Part shown: positions 34,375 through 43,116 of the stretch, piece by piece
Position numbering within the stretch: position 1 is the stretch's first letter
Layout of the letters: every line of letters begins with the position of its first letter
Assembly: GCA_041394285.1 (NCBI GenBank)
Contig: JAWKIL010000029.1
Span: 1-64,000, forward strand
Origin: CADEDH01 sp041394285
Lineage (GTDB): Bacteria > Actinomycetota > Acidimicrobiia > Acidimicrobiales > SZUA-35
Direction: 5' to 3'
DNA length: 64,000 bases
Made by a program: the position numbers and the translations under genes
The notes under the pieces: generated by a model
The model's database searches: none
Told to the model about the DNA's origin: nothing
The model's input: only the letters and a program-made list of their open reading frames with translations

Positions 34375-35517
34375 TCAGATGATCTCGTACAGGGCGGTGC
34401 AGAGGGCTTCCGAGGTGGGGTTGCCGACGATGCCGGCCGCCATCTTGTTCATCATGTAGGCGAAGGTGAACCCCCGGGCCGTGTCGTTGATGATGATCGA
34501 GCCGCCCCAGCCGCCCCAGAAGCAGGCCCGGGAGTCGGTCCGGCCACCGTCGATGTAGTTCGCGGTCTCGTTGGGCAGGCCGTACCCGATGCCGAACCGG
34601 AACGGCATCTGCAGCACCAGGTCGACGCTGTTGGCCTGCTCGTTGAAGATCAGGTCGATCGTGTCGGGCGACAGCAGGCGGACCCCGTCCACCGCGCCCC
34701 CGTTCGACACCAGGGACTGGATCCGGGCCACCGACCGGGCGTTGCCGTGGCCGTTGGCGGCCCCGATGTCGGCCCGCCGCCACTCGGGGGTCCACGCCGT
34801 GGACGCCTCGGGAGCGGGCCCGGTGAACGTCTTGGCCGCCGGGCTGTCCAGGCCCAGGGCCTCCAGGTCGAAGGGCAGCGGAGGCGGCGGGATCACGTTC
34901 GACACCCGGCCGAACTCGGCGTCGGGCAGGCCGATGAAGAAGTCGGCGCCCAGGGGGCCGGCGATCTCGTCGGCCAGGAACCGGCCCAGCTTCTTGCCGC
35001 TGATCCGGCGCACCACCTCGCCCACCAGGTGGCCCTGGTTGAGGGCGTGGTAGCCCGAGGCCGTGCCCGGCTCCCACCACGGCTCCTGGGCCGCCAGCAT
35101 CGAGGTGGACTTCTCCCAGTCGTAGATGTCCTCCACCACCACCGGCTGGGCCCAGCCCGACACCCCCGAGGTGTGGGACATGAGGTGGCGGACCTCGATG
35201 TGCTCCTTGCCGTTGGCGGCGAACTCGGGCCAGTACGTGGCCACCGGGGCGAAGGGGTCGAGCACGCCCCGCTCGATCAGCACCAGGGCACACAGGTTGG
35301 TCATGGTCTTGGTGGTCGACCACACGTTGGTGATCGTGTTCTCCTCCCACGGGGTGGTGCGGGCCTCGTCGGCCCACCCGCCCCAGATGTCGACCACCGG
35401 CTGGCCCTCGATCACCAGCGCCACCGAGGCGCCGAGGTCGTCGCCCGAGTCGAGCTGGGCCGACAGGATGTCGCTCAGCGGCTTGAACTTCTCGTCACAG
35501 GTCCCCTGTATCTCCAT
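34375..35517 (-). CDS. serine hydrolase of the beta-lactamase (class C)/esterase EstB family
   Basis: A 380-residue protein. The SxxK motif is STTK (about residue 67), the YxN-equivalent is YHALN (about 155), and the HxG-type third motif is probably WGGWGGS near 340. LMSHTSGVSGW and GKKLGRFLADEIAGPLGADFFIGLP are typical of EstB-like esterases. No signal peptide is seen, so it is likely an intracellular esterase or lactamase-like hydrolase. It is divergent from the BKACE gene. Confidence 0.88.
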   Translation of the reverse strand: MEIQGTCDEKFKPLSDILSAQLDSGDDLGASVALVIEGQPVVDIWGGWADEARTTPWEENTITNVWSTTKTMTNLCALVLIERGVLDPFAPVATYWPEFAANGKEHIEVRHLMSHTSGVSGWAQPVVVEDIYDWEKSTSMLAAQEPWWEPGTASGYHALNQGHLVGEVVRRISGKKLGRFLADEIAGPLGADFFIGLPDAEFGRVSNVIPPPPLPFDLEALGLDSPAAKTFTGPAPEASTAWTPEWRRADIGAANGHGNARSVARIQSLVSNGGAVDGVRLLSPDTIDLIFNEQANSVDLVLQMPFRFGIGYGLPNETANYIDGGRTDSRACFWGGWGGSIIINDTARGFTFAYMMNKMAAGIVGNPTSEALCTALYEII

Positions 35518-35545
35518 GGGCCAACGCTAGATGAGAAGCGGGGAC

Positions 35546-35583
35546 GTTCGCCGAGGCGAACTCCATGCAACCCGAAGGGTTGC
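35546..35583. other. two tandem perfect hairpins in a divergent promoter region
   Basis: GTTCGCC-GA-GGCGAAC (35546-35561) and GCAACCC-GAA-GGGTTGC (35567-35583) lie side by side in the 80-bp gap between the serine hydrolase and BKACE starts. They could be operators or leader structures. Confidence 0.4.
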
Positions 35584-35597
35584 CTTAGGGTCGGCCC

Positions 35598-36479
35598 ATG
35601 GAACCGCTCGTGATCGAAGCCGCCATCAACGGCGAGTCGTCGCCCCGCCGCAACCCCAACATTCCTCGCTCCTCGGCCGAGATCGCAGCCGAGGCCCTGG
35701 CCTCCCTCGACGCCGGCGCCGCCGTGATCCACAACCACACCGACGAGGTGCTGTTCGGCGGCTCGGGCAACCTCGACCCCCAGCTCTACCTCGACGCCTG
35801 GGCCCCGGTCCTGGCCGAGCGCCCCGACGCCGTCCTCTACCCCACGATGGCCGGCGGCCGGGAGGGCCCGGTCGAGCCCCGCTACGCCCACTTCGCCGCC
35901 CTCCACGAGGCCGGGGTGCTGGGCATGGGGGTCGCCGACTCCGGCACCCTGAACCTGGCCTCCCGCAAGGCCGACGGCACGGTGGTGCCCAACACCGCGG
36001 TGTACGAGAACACCCCGGCCGACATCGCCTGGATGTACGCCTGGAACCGGGAGCGGGGCCTGCCCCTGCACGTGTCGATCTTCGAGCCGGGCGGGCTGCG
36101 CCTGGTGCTGGCCCACCACGAGGCCGGCACCCTGCCGCCGGGGGTGAAGATCCAGTTCTACCTGATGGGGCCCCGGTCGCTGTCGGGCCTGCCGGCCGAG
36201 CCGTGGGCCCTCGACGCCTACCTGCGGCTGCTGGGCGACGCCCCGATCCCGTGGATGGTGGGCACCCCGGGGGCCGACATCGGCCGTACCGAGCTGCCCC
36301 GGATGGCCATCGAGCGGGGCGGGCACGTGCGGGTGGGCCTGGAGGACCACTACGACCACACCGGCACCCGGGCCACGCCCACCAACGCCGAGCTGGTGGC
36401 CGAGATCGTGGAGCTGGCCGCCGCCTGCGGCCGCCCCGTGGCCAGCTGCGAGGAGACCAAGGCCCTGCTCGGCCCCTGA
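35598..36479 (+). CDS. beta-keto acid cleavage enzyme (BKACE, DUF849)
   Basis: A 293-residue TIM-barrel protein. Family features are the N-terminal IEAAINGE, the zinc-binding histidines of VIHNHTDE, LYPTMAGG, the glutamate-containing YENTPADI, IFEPGG, and the C-terminal metal/substrate region VRVGLEDHYDHTGTRATPTNAELV. BKACE enzymes condense a beta-keto acid with acetyl-CoA and split it into acetoacetate and a CoA ester, as in lysine fermentation (Kce) and carnitine breakdown. The substrate here is unknown. An N-acyl-amino-acid-deacylase-like amidohydrolase follows in the same direction. Confidence 0.88.
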   Translation: MEPLVIEAAINGESSPRRNPNIPRSSAEIAAEALASLDAGAAVIHNHTDEVLFGGSGNLDPQLYLDAWAPVLAERPDAVLYPTMAGGREGPVEPRYAHFAALHEAGVLGMGVADSGTLNLASRKADGTVVPNTAVYENTPADIAWMYAWNRERGLPLHVSIFEPGGLRLVLAHHEAGTLPPGVKIQFYLMGPRSLSGLPAEPWALDAYLRLLGDAPIPWMVGTPGADIGRTELPRMAIERGGHVRVGLEDHYDHTGTRATPTNAELVAEIVELAAACGRPVASCEETKALLGP

Positions 36480-36505
36480 TCCAACCGGCATTTCGCGCAT
36501 CGGGC

Positions 36506-36556
36506 CGAACTTCGTCGACTTCTGCCGGCCCTGGCGGCAGAACTCGACAAGGTTCG
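36506..36556 (+). terminator. long imperfect hairpin after the BKACE gene
   Basis: 22-nt arms with three mismatches (CGAACTTCGTCGACTTCTGC... and its partner at 36535-36556) and a 7-nt loop, starting 26 bp after the stop. No T-run. Confidence 0.5.
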
Positions 36557-36650
36557 CTGTCGGGGCGCGATTTCCTCGCCGGAGCCCCCCGGGGGGAGAC
36601 TGGATGGCGAGCCAGGCCAGGCACGCAATGCACCGCAAGGGGGACCAGCC

Positions 36651-38381
36651 ATGTTCGATCTCGTGATCTCCGGCGGCGACGTCGTCGACGGCACCGGGGC
36701 GCCCAGGCGCCGGGCCGACGTGGGCATCGAGGGCGGCCGCATCGCCGAGGTGGGCGACCTGTCGGGCCGGGCCGCCCGGCGCCGCATCGACGCCGACGGC
36801 GCGCTGGTGACGCCGGGGTGGGTCGACATCCACACCCACTACGACGGCCAGGCCACCTGGGACCCGATGATGGCGCCGTCGTCGCTGCACGGCGTCACCT
36901 CGGTGGTCATGGGCAACTGCGGCGTCGGCTTCGCCCCGGCCCACCAGGGTGAGGAGGCGCACGACTTCCTCATCGCCCTGATGGAGGGGGTGGAGGACAT
37001 CCCCGGCTCGGCCCTCCACGAGGGCCTGCCGTGGGACTGGGAGAGCTTCCCCCAGTACCTCGACTCGGTGGCCGGCCGGCCCCACGCCATCGACATCGGC
37101 TCGATGCTCCCCCACGCCGCCCTGCGGGCCTACGTGATGGGTGAGCGGGGGGCCAATTACAAGGAAGACGCCCGGCCGGACGAGATCGCCGAGATGACCC
37201 GCCTGACGATCGAGGCCCTGGAGGCGGGGGCCATCGGGGTGGGCACGAGCCGCACCGTCAACCACCGCAGCCGTACCGGGGCCAAGATCGGCACCCTCAC
37301 CGCCTCCAACGAGGAGCTGCTGGGCATCGCCGAGGCCCTGGCCCACACGGGCAAGGGCGTGCTCCAGTTCGTGTCCGACTTCAAGGGCCTCGACGACGAG
37401 CTGGCCCTCATGCGCCGGGCGGCCGAGATGGCGGGCCGGCCCCTGTCGGTGTCGCTGGTGCAGTCCGACCCCGACCCCGACCGGTGGCGCCGGGTGGTGG
37501 ATCACCTGGCCCGGGCCCAGGCCGACGGGATCGACATGAAGGCCCAGGTGGCGTGCCGCCCGGTGGGCCTGCTCGTCGGGCTGCACGGCTCGATGCACCC
37601 CTTCGTCCGCACGCCCACCTGGATGACCCTGGCCGACCTGCCGCTGGCCGAGCAGGTGGCGCGGATGCGGGATCCCGAGCTGCGGGCCCGCCTGCTGGCC
37701 GAGGCCCGTGAGGTGCGGGGCGGCCTGTACGCCGTGGTGGCCCGCCAGCCCCACAAGCTGTACCGCCTGGGCGACCCGCCCCGCTACGAGCCCGACCCGT
37801 CGGAGTCGCTGGCGGCCGAGGCCCAGCGCCGGGGTATCGAGGACCCCATGGAGCTGGTGTACGACGTGCTGCTGGAGCGGGCCGGCACCGAGATGCTGTA
37901 CGTACCGGCGGCCAACTTCGCCGGTTCCACCCTCGACGCCGCCCGGGAGATGCTGCTGTCCGAGTGGTGCCTGCCCGGCCTGTCCGACGGCGGGGCCCAC
38001 GTCAGCTTCATCTGCGACGCCTCCTTCCCCACGTTCCTGCTCACCCACTGGTGCCGGGACCGGACCCGGGGTGCGAAGCTGCCCCTGGAGCTGGCGGTGA
38101 AGCGCCAGACGATGGACACGGCCCGCCACGTCGGCTGGCTCGACCGGGGCGTGCTCGCCCCCGGCTACCTGGCCGATCTCAACGTCATCGACTTCGACCG
38201 GCTCCAGCTCCGCCCGCCGACCATGATCAACGACCTGCCGGCCGGGGGCCGCCGTCTCATGCAGCGGGCCGACGGCTACCGCCACACGATCAAGCGGGGC
38301 GAGGTCAGCTTCGACGAGGGAGAGCACACCGGCGTGCTCAACGGCGCCCTCGTGCGGGGCGCCCAACCCGGCCCGGCCTGA
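36651..38381 (+). CDS. amidohydrolase of the N-acyl-D-amino-acid deacylase type
   Basis: A 576-residue protein of the D-aminoacylase/dihydroorotase-like amidohydrolase_3 group. It starts DLVISGGDVVDGTG, has the metal motif VDIHTHYDGQATWDP, GVTSVVMGNCGVGFAP, a cluster around GVGTSRTV, the metal aspartate in LSDGGAHVSFICD and the GVLAPGYLADLNVIDFD C-terminal beta-sandwich closure. It would hydrolyse an N-acyl bond. It is separated from BKACE by 171 bp containing a hairpin, so it may have its own promoter. Confidence 0.88.
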   Translation: MFDLVISGGDVVDGTGAPRRRADVGIEGGRIAEVGDLSGRAARRRIDADGALVTPGWVDIHTHYDGQATWDPMMAPSSLHGVTSVVMGNCGVGFAPAHQGEEAHDFLIALMEGVEDIPGSALHEGLPWDWESFPQYLDSVAGRPHAIDIGSMLPHAALRAYVMGERGANYKEDARPDEIAEMTRLTIEALEAGAIGVGTSRTVNHRSRTGAKIGTLTASNEELLGIAEALAHTGKGVLQFVSDFKGLDDELALMRRAAEMAGRPLSVSLVQSDPDPDRWRRVVDHLARAQADGIDMKAQVACRPVGLLVGLHGSMHPFVRTPTWMTLADLPLAEQVARMRDPELRARLLAEAREVRGGLYAVVARQPHKLYRLGDPPRYEPDPSESLAAEAQRRGIEDPMELVYDVLLERAGTEMLYVPAANFAGSTLDAAREMLLSEWCLPGLSDGGAHVSFICDASFPTFLLTHWCRDRTRGAKLPLELAVKRQTMDTARHVGWLDRGVLAPGYLADLNVIDFDRLQLRPPTMINDLPAGGRRLMQRADGYRHTIKRGEVSFDEGEHTGVLNGALVRGAQPGPA

Positions 38382-38385
38382 CCCG

Positions 38386-38410
38386 ACCTGACCTGACCTG
38401 ACCTGACCTG
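38386..38410 (+). repeat. ACCTG microsatellite, five perfect units
   Basis: Five exact 5-bp copies with two imperfect units on the left side, immediately after the amidohydrolase stop and before a double palindrome. Confidence 0.9.
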
Positions 38411-38413
38411 ACC

Positions 38414-38462
38414 GGAACTCTGACACCGGGTGCGGCCCCGCCGCACGCCGTGTCAGAGTTCC
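38414..38462. terminator. nested double palindrome between convergent genes
   Basis: The outer perfect 13-bp arms GGAACTCTGACAC and GTGTCAGAGTTCC enclose a second perfect hairpin, GTGCGGC-CCC-GCCGCAC (38430-38446). It probably terminates both the amidohydrolase and VIT1-type genes. Confidence 0.6.
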
Positions 38463-38492
38463 CGGTGGGGCGACGCAGTGGGACGGGTGGGG

Positions 38493-39233
38493 TCAGACGA
38501 CGGTGGCGCCCAACAGGCTGCCGATGCCGACGGTGAGCACACAGGCCGCCGTGGCCAGCGCCACCTGGCGCAGGCCGGAGCGGATCTTGGACCGTTCGGT
38601 GAAGTAGGCCAGGGCGGCGCCCACGGCGAAGGCGGCCACCGCCCCGATCACCACCGAGATCACGGCCGCCACCACGCCGCCGGCGAAGACGTAGGGCACG
38701 AGGGGCAGGGCGGCACCCACCGCGAAGGCTACGAACGAGCTGACGGCGGCCCCCAATGGGTTACCGATGCTGTCGGGGTCGACGCCGAGCTCCTCCCGGG
38801 CGTGCACCTCCAGCGCCACCTCCGGATCGGCCATCACGGCGCTCGCCATCGCCTGGGCGTGCTCGGGCTCGATCCCGCGCGACCGGTAGATGGCGGCCAG
38901 CTCGGTGGTCTCCAGCTCCGGCTTCTCGGCGATCGAGGCCCGCTCGATCTCCAACTCCCGCTCCACCAGCTCGGTCTGGGCCTTCACCGACACGTACTCT
39001 CCGGCGGCCATCGAGGCGGCCCCGGCCAGCAGGCCCGACACTCCGGCCAGCAGCACGGTCGAGGGCGTGGTACCGGCCGCCGCCACGCCCAGCACCAGCG
39101 CCACGTTCGACACCAGCCCGTCGCTGATCCCGAACACGGTGGCCCGGGCCGTGCCGCCGCCCAGGTCACGGTGCTCGTGGACCATGTGCTGCTGGTCCCC
39201 ATGCTGGTGATCCCGGTGTCCGTGCTCGCTCAC
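38493..39233 (-). CDS. VIT1/CCC1-family Fe2+/Mn2+ transporter
   Basis: A 246-residue membrane protein with a GTG start. The first 20 residues are rich in His and Gln (EHGHRDHQHGDQQH), likely metal-binding. TM1 carries RATVFGISDGLVSNVALVLG (VIT signature), TM2 SMAAGEYVSVKAQTELVERELEIER, then a cytoplasmic metal-binding helical domain with many Glu, and TM3-5 after residue 160. It probably exports or detoxifies ferrous iron or manganese. No iron box was found upstream. Confidence 0.9.
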   Translation of the reverse strand: MSEHGHRDHQHGDQQHMVHEHRDLGGGTARATVFGISDGLVSNVALVLGVAAAGTTPSTVLLAGVSGLLAGAASMAAGEYVSVKAQTELVERELEIERASIAEKPELETTELAAIYRSRGIEPEHAQAMASAVMADPEVALEVHAREELGVDPDSIGNPLGAAVSSFVAFAVGAALPLVPYVFAGGVVAAVISVVIGAVAAFAVGAALAYFTERSKIRSGLRQVALATAACVLTVGIGSLLGATVV

Positions 39234-39355
39234 GGCCTTACTCTAGGCCCCGTCCGCACCGGCCCGAAGGAGCTGGTGTCGCAGGTCACGGCGGGCATCC
39301 CCGGCGCCGACCGTCGTCGCGCTGCGGCGCCCCGGGACCGGACACCCCGCCGGAT

Positions 39356-39706
39356 TCAGGCCGGGCGGTGCAGGAGGGCCTTGACGGCGGTGAGCACGGC
39401 GAGGGCCTCGGCCCCGTCGGTGGCCGGCCGCTCGATGGCGGCCTCGGCGTCGACCACCAGGCTGTGGCCGTCCTCCAGCGGGGCCCACAGCAGGGTGACG
39501 GCGGGCTGGGCCTCGATGTTGCGGGTGGCCGTGCGGCTCACCGGGGCCCGTAGCTCCACCCGGTCGGCCCCGTCGCCCCCGCTGGTCACCTGGAACCGGA
39601 GGTGGAGCATGTGGGGCCGGCTGCCCTCGGTGGTGGTCAGAAGGTAGCCGGCACCTCGCCGCGCCACCTCGGCGGCCAGATCTTTGAGGGGGACCGGGAT
39701 GCTCAT
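39356..39706 (-). CDS. pyridoxamine 5-phosphate oxidase-like FMN-binding split-barrel protein
   Basis: A 116-residue small protein. The pattern LTTTEGSRPHMLHLRFQVT ... TATRNIEAQPAVTLLWAP ... SLVVDAEAAIE fits a PNPOx-like split barrel of the F420/FMN type. Substrate unknown. It lies 9 bp upstream of nothing on its own strand except the hydrolase gene before it (stop at 39716), so the two may be co-transcribed. Confidence 0.75.
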   Translation of the reverse strand: MSIPVPLKDLAAEVARRGAGYLLTTTEGSRPHMLHLRFQVTSGGDGADRVELRAPVSRTATRNIEAQPAVTLLWAPLEDGHSLVVDAEAAIERPATDGAEALAVLTAVKALLHRPA

Positions 39707-39715
39707 GGCCCGATC

Positions 39716-40591
39716 CTACGGGCCGAGCAGCGGGTCGAAATGGGCCACGATCGACGCCGCGACGGCTGCCCCGTCCTCCATCGGCCCGAAGTGCGACAGC
39801 GTGGGATGGAGCTCGAACCGGCAGTTGCCCAGGGCTTCGGCCACGAGCGGAGCCACCTGGGCCGGCACGGCGTGGGCCTCGGCCGCCTCACCCCCGGCCA
39901 CCACCACCGAGGGCACGGTGACGGCGGCCAGCCGGGAGAAGTCCACCGGCTCCCCGCTGCCGAACACCCGGGCCTCGTCCTCGGGGTGGCACGACAACCG
40001 CACCCCGGTCTCCGTCGGGTACGTGCCGATCTCGAGGTAGGCCCGCACCGCCACGGGATCACAGGCCGAGAACGGTGGCTTCGACGACAGCCGGGCCACG
40101 GCGTCGTCGACCGAGTCGAAGTCGGCCCGGCGGCGGCGGGAGGCCTCGATCAGGAACGACGGCAGGGGCCGCTCGCCGAACGTGGTCGGCACCACCACCG
40201 GCTCGAACAACCACAGGCCCCGGAACAGCTCCTGGTGGCGGAGGGCGGCGTAGACCACCGACGCCCCGCCCAGCGAGTGCCCGGCGTAGCACACCGGGCC
40301 CCCGCCCACGGCCTCCACGCAGGCGAACACATCCTCGGCGAACCGGTCGCGCACCACGGAGTAGTGGGGGGTGGCCGGATGCTCCGGGGTCGCCGGCCGG
40401 GTGGCTCCGTGGCCCCGCAGGTCTATCCCCCAACACCGGAACCGCCCCTGCAGGTGGGGCACCACGGCGGCCCACATCCCGGCGTTGAGCCCGTTGCCGT
40501 GGCCCATCAGCAGGGGTGGCCCGTCGCCGCCGAAGTCGTGCAGGGCCACCGGCTCGCCGTCGGCGCTGGTCACGATCCGGGCCACGGTCAC
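39716..40591 (-). CDS. alpha/beta hydrolase
   Basis: A 291-residue protein from GTG 40591 (the frame is open further upstream but that part looks non-coding). The fold signs are LLMGHGNGLNAGMW, IDLRGHGATRP, the nucleophile elbow CYAGHSLGGAS, PSVVVAGGEA (acid loop) and LSHFGPMED (His). GT/ATG choice is uncertain by a few codons (GTG 40585 is an alternative). The substrate is unknown. The small split-barrel gene follows after 9 bp. Confidence 0.85.
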   Translation of the reverse strand: MTVARIVTSADGEPVALHDFGGDGPPLLMGHGNGLNAGMWAAVVPHLQGRFRCWGIDLRGHGATRPATPEHPATPHYSVVRDRFAEDVFACVEAVGGGPVCYAGHSLGGASVVYAALRHQELFRGLWLFEPVVVPTTFGERPLPSFLIEASRRRRADFDSVDDAVARLSSKPPFSACDPVAVRAYLEIGTYPTETGVRLSCHPEDEARVFGSGEPVDFSRLAAVTVPSVVVAGGEAAEAHAVPAQVAPLVAEALGNCRFELHPTLSHFGPMEDGAAVAASIVAHFDPLLGP

Positions 40592-40639
40592 CGACCGTCC
40601 GGCGGCGCGGCCGCCAGGCCGCCCGACGGGGATGGGGTC

Positions 40640-40656
40640 CGGGGGCGCAGCCCCCG
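40640..40656. other. GC hairpin in the divergent region before the MoxR/VWA operon
   Basis: Perfect CGGGGGC-GCA-GCCCCCG hairpin in the 233-bp gap. Could insulate the two divergent units. No other gene is visible in this gap. Confidence 0.35.
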
Positions 40657-40751
40657 TGAGAGCACGATCATCGCCGCCCGACGCTACCGGTGCCGCCCGG
40701 CCGTCGGGAAATCTGGCGGGTCGGCCGGTGGAACGCCGGGCCGATCTCGGC

Positions 40752-40777
40752 GGAACCAAGGTGACGAACGAAACGTC
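40752..40777 (+). promoter_or_regulatory. candidate ECF sigma-factor promoter
   Basis: GGAAC (40752-40756), 17 bp, then CGTC (40774-40777), matching the GGAAC/CGTC pattern of many actinobacterial ECF sigma factors. It lies 48 bp before the operon's first start codon, which itself has a strong GGGGAGGAG ribosome-binding site (40809-40817). Confidence 0.45.
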
Positions 40778-40824
40778 TGACGGGGTGAGACACTGGCTCG
40801 ACATCTCGGGGAGGAGACAGAACG

Positions 40825-43116
40825 GTGATTGCACCCTGGAGGCTGCTCGCGGCGGCCGGCGCTCTGGCTGTGGCCGCCGCTGGGCCCATCGTGGCCGCCT
40901 CCCCGGCCGCCGCCGACACCACGCTCGAGGTCACCACCCCGGCCGACGGCCACTATCTCGGCGGCGGGATGCCCATCCCCCTGCTCGTGTCGATCAAGGC
41001 CGACGGGGCGGTGAAGGGCACGCTGGTGGCCACGTTCGACGGCACCTTCGCCGGGGCCCAGCCGGTCGAGGTGCCGGGGGGCAGCTCCAAGCAGGTGCTG
41101 TTCGTGGTCACCCCGCCGCCATGGTCCACCTCGGGCCAGATCTCCTTCGACGGCGGTTCGGGGGACAGCGCATCGGCCCGTCTCAACCTCCAGTCCGCCG
41201 GGTCGGACGAGATGGTGGGCGTGCTCCCCTCGCTCACCGAGGGCCGGGACCTGCCGGCGACGGCCCAGCTCGACGTCGACCTGGGCGTGGCCCGCCTCTA
41301 CCCGTTCGATCCCGCCCTGCTCGACGCCGGCGGGCCCGATGCCCTGGGCGCCTTCAGCCAGGTGCTGGCCACCCCGGACGATCTGGCCGCCCTCCCGGAT
41401 AGCCAGCTGAACGCCCTGCGGGCCTGGGTCGGCACCACCGGTGGCACGCTGGTGGTCGACGCCACCCCCGACGCCGCCATCCCGTTGGAGGCCGAGCCCG
41501 TCCCGGGCGCCACCGACGGCTCGGCGACGTTCGGCGTGGGCCAGGTCCGTTTCTCCGACGGCCGGGCCTCGACCTCGGCCTACGACGGGATCTTCGGTCC
41601 CACGGTCCCCCGCGACACCGCCGAGTTCCCGTTCGGGGCCAACGCCTTCGGCCTGGCCCCCACCACGATCCTGCTGGCCAGCGACGCCGGGGTCCGCATC
41701 CCCGCCATCGGCACCCTGGTGGGGCTGCTGGTGGTCTACGGCCTGGTGGCCGGCCCCGTGCTGTGGCTCGTCCTGCGGCGGACCCGGCGGGAGACGTTCC
41801 TGTGGCTGGCCCTGCCGGCGCTGGCCGTGGTGGCCACCGGCGCCGTCTACGGCCTGGGCCGGGCCATGCGCAACGACACCAGCACGGCCCACGCCACGAT
41901 CGTGGCCGACCTGCCCGCCACCCGGGTCATCACCACCGAGGTGCTGGTGACGGCGCCCGGGGGCGGCCGGGCCGGGGTGGAGCTGGGCGAGGGGTGGCGG
42001 CCGGTGCAGTCGGTCTCCGACGAGCAGTTCTTCGGCCCCGCACCCTTCGGCGGGATCGGCGGTGGCGGCTCCACCCGCCAGCAGTCGCTCGACGGGAACA
42101 ACCTGATGACCGACCTCCCGGCCGGCGGGGTGGGTGTGGTCAGCGCCGAGACGGCCCAGCCGGCGGCCGAGCCGTCGTGGTCCTTCGACCTGCACACCAC
42201 CGACAACGGCCTGGCCGGCACCATCACCAACCTGAGCGACAGCGAGCTGGAGAACATCATGGTCGTGTCGGGGCAGGGATTCGACCAGGTGGGCAGCCTC
42301 GGCCCGGGGGAGTCGGCCGAGGTCACGCTGAACGGAGCCAACCGGCCGGTGCTCACGAGCGACCGCATGGCCGAGCAGCTCATGAACGGCGACCCGTTCA
42401 CCCCCAACGACAAGGCGGCCAACCCCGGCCTCCTGGGCAACTGGCTCAGCCGCCGCCCGATGCTGCGCTCCCCCGGGTTCGTTACCGCCGTCGGATGGAC
42501 CCGCGACCAGCCCGGCCCGCTCCACACGGCCCGAGGGGCCACCGTCGACAAGGGCCGAACCGCCTTCCTCACCACGGCCCGGGTCGACACCAGCGGCCTC
42601 GACGCCGCCAACGGCCGCATCGAGCTGGTGCGGGGCACCTCCACCCGGGTGGCCGACCGCTCCGGGGCCAACGACTGCACCGATCTCACCGTGACCGCCC
42701 GCCTCACCGCGGCCGCCGCCGTGGCCCAGCCGGTGCTCGACGTGTCGACCCGGTCGGTCGCCGCCCTCGACATCTGGACGGGCGGCGGATGGCTGCCGGC
42801 CGGTCTCGACGGCGTCGCCGGCGGGCCCGACGTGGCCCTGGCCCTGCCCGACGGAGCCAACGACGACGGCACCGTCTACCTGCGGCTCCAGATGACGTGC
42901 GACGTCTGGGGCATCGCCGATCCCTTCCCCTCGCTGCGCTCGGCCGACGCCAGCGACGAGGTGGTGCCGATCGACGCCGACGGCGTGGTCCAGGCCGCCC
43001 TCGGCACCGGAGGAAGCACCACGACCGGCCCCCCGGCGGCTGTGCCCCGGCCGGTCCCACTGCCGGTCGTCACCGTGGCCCCCACCACCACCGCCCTGGG
43101 AGTCGGCAATGACTGA
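40825..43116 (+). CDS. large secreted/membrane protein of unknown function, ABC-exporter associated
   Basis: A 763-residue protein (GTG start) with a signal peptide (about 1-32, ending AASPAAADT). An extracellular beta-rich region lies at about 33-285. Two adjacent membrane helices cover about 291-318 and 321-342, and a second large extracellular region covers 345-740, ending in a Pro/Thr-rich tail. It is not assigned to a named family by eye. The layout of two helices between large outside domains recalls the accessory proteins encoded beside ABC-2 exporters. The stop overlaps the ABC ATPase start by 8 bp. Confidence 0.8.
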   Translation: MIAPWRLLAAAGALAVAAAGPIVAASPAAADTTLEVTTPADGHYLGGGMPIPLLVSIKADGAVKGTLVATFDGTFAGAQPVEVPGGSSKQVLFVVTPPPWSTSGQISFDGGSGDSASARLNLQSAGSDEMVGVLPSLTEGRDLPATAQLDVDLGVARLYPFDPALLDAGGPDALGAFSQVLATPDDLAALPDSQLNALRAWVGTTGGTLVVDATPDAAIPLEAEPVPGATDGSATFGVGQVRFSDGRASTSAYDGIFGPTVPRDTAEFPFGANAFGLAPTTILLASDAGVRIPAIGTLVGLLVVYGLVAGPVLWLVLRRTRRETFLWLALPALAVVATGAVYGLGRAMRNDTSTAHATIVADLPATRVITTEVLVTAPGGGRAGVELGEGWRPVQSVSDEQFFGPAPFGGIGGGGSTRQQSLDGNNLMTDLPAGGVGVVSAETAQPAAEPSWSFDLHTTDNGLAGTITNLSDSELENIMVVSGQGFDQVGSLGPGESAEVTLNGANRPVLTSDRMAEQLMNGDPFTPNDKAANPGLLGNWLSRRPMLRSPGFVTAVGWTRDQPGPLHTARGATVDKGRTAFLTTARVDTSGLDAANGRIELVRGTSTRVADRSGANDCTDLTVTARLTAAAAVAQPVLDVSTRSVAALDIWTGGGWLPAGLDGVAGGPDVALALPDGANDDGTVYLRLQMTCDVWGIADPFPSLRSADASDEVVPIDADGVVQAALGTGGSTTTGPPAAVPRPVPLPVVTVAPTTTALGVGND

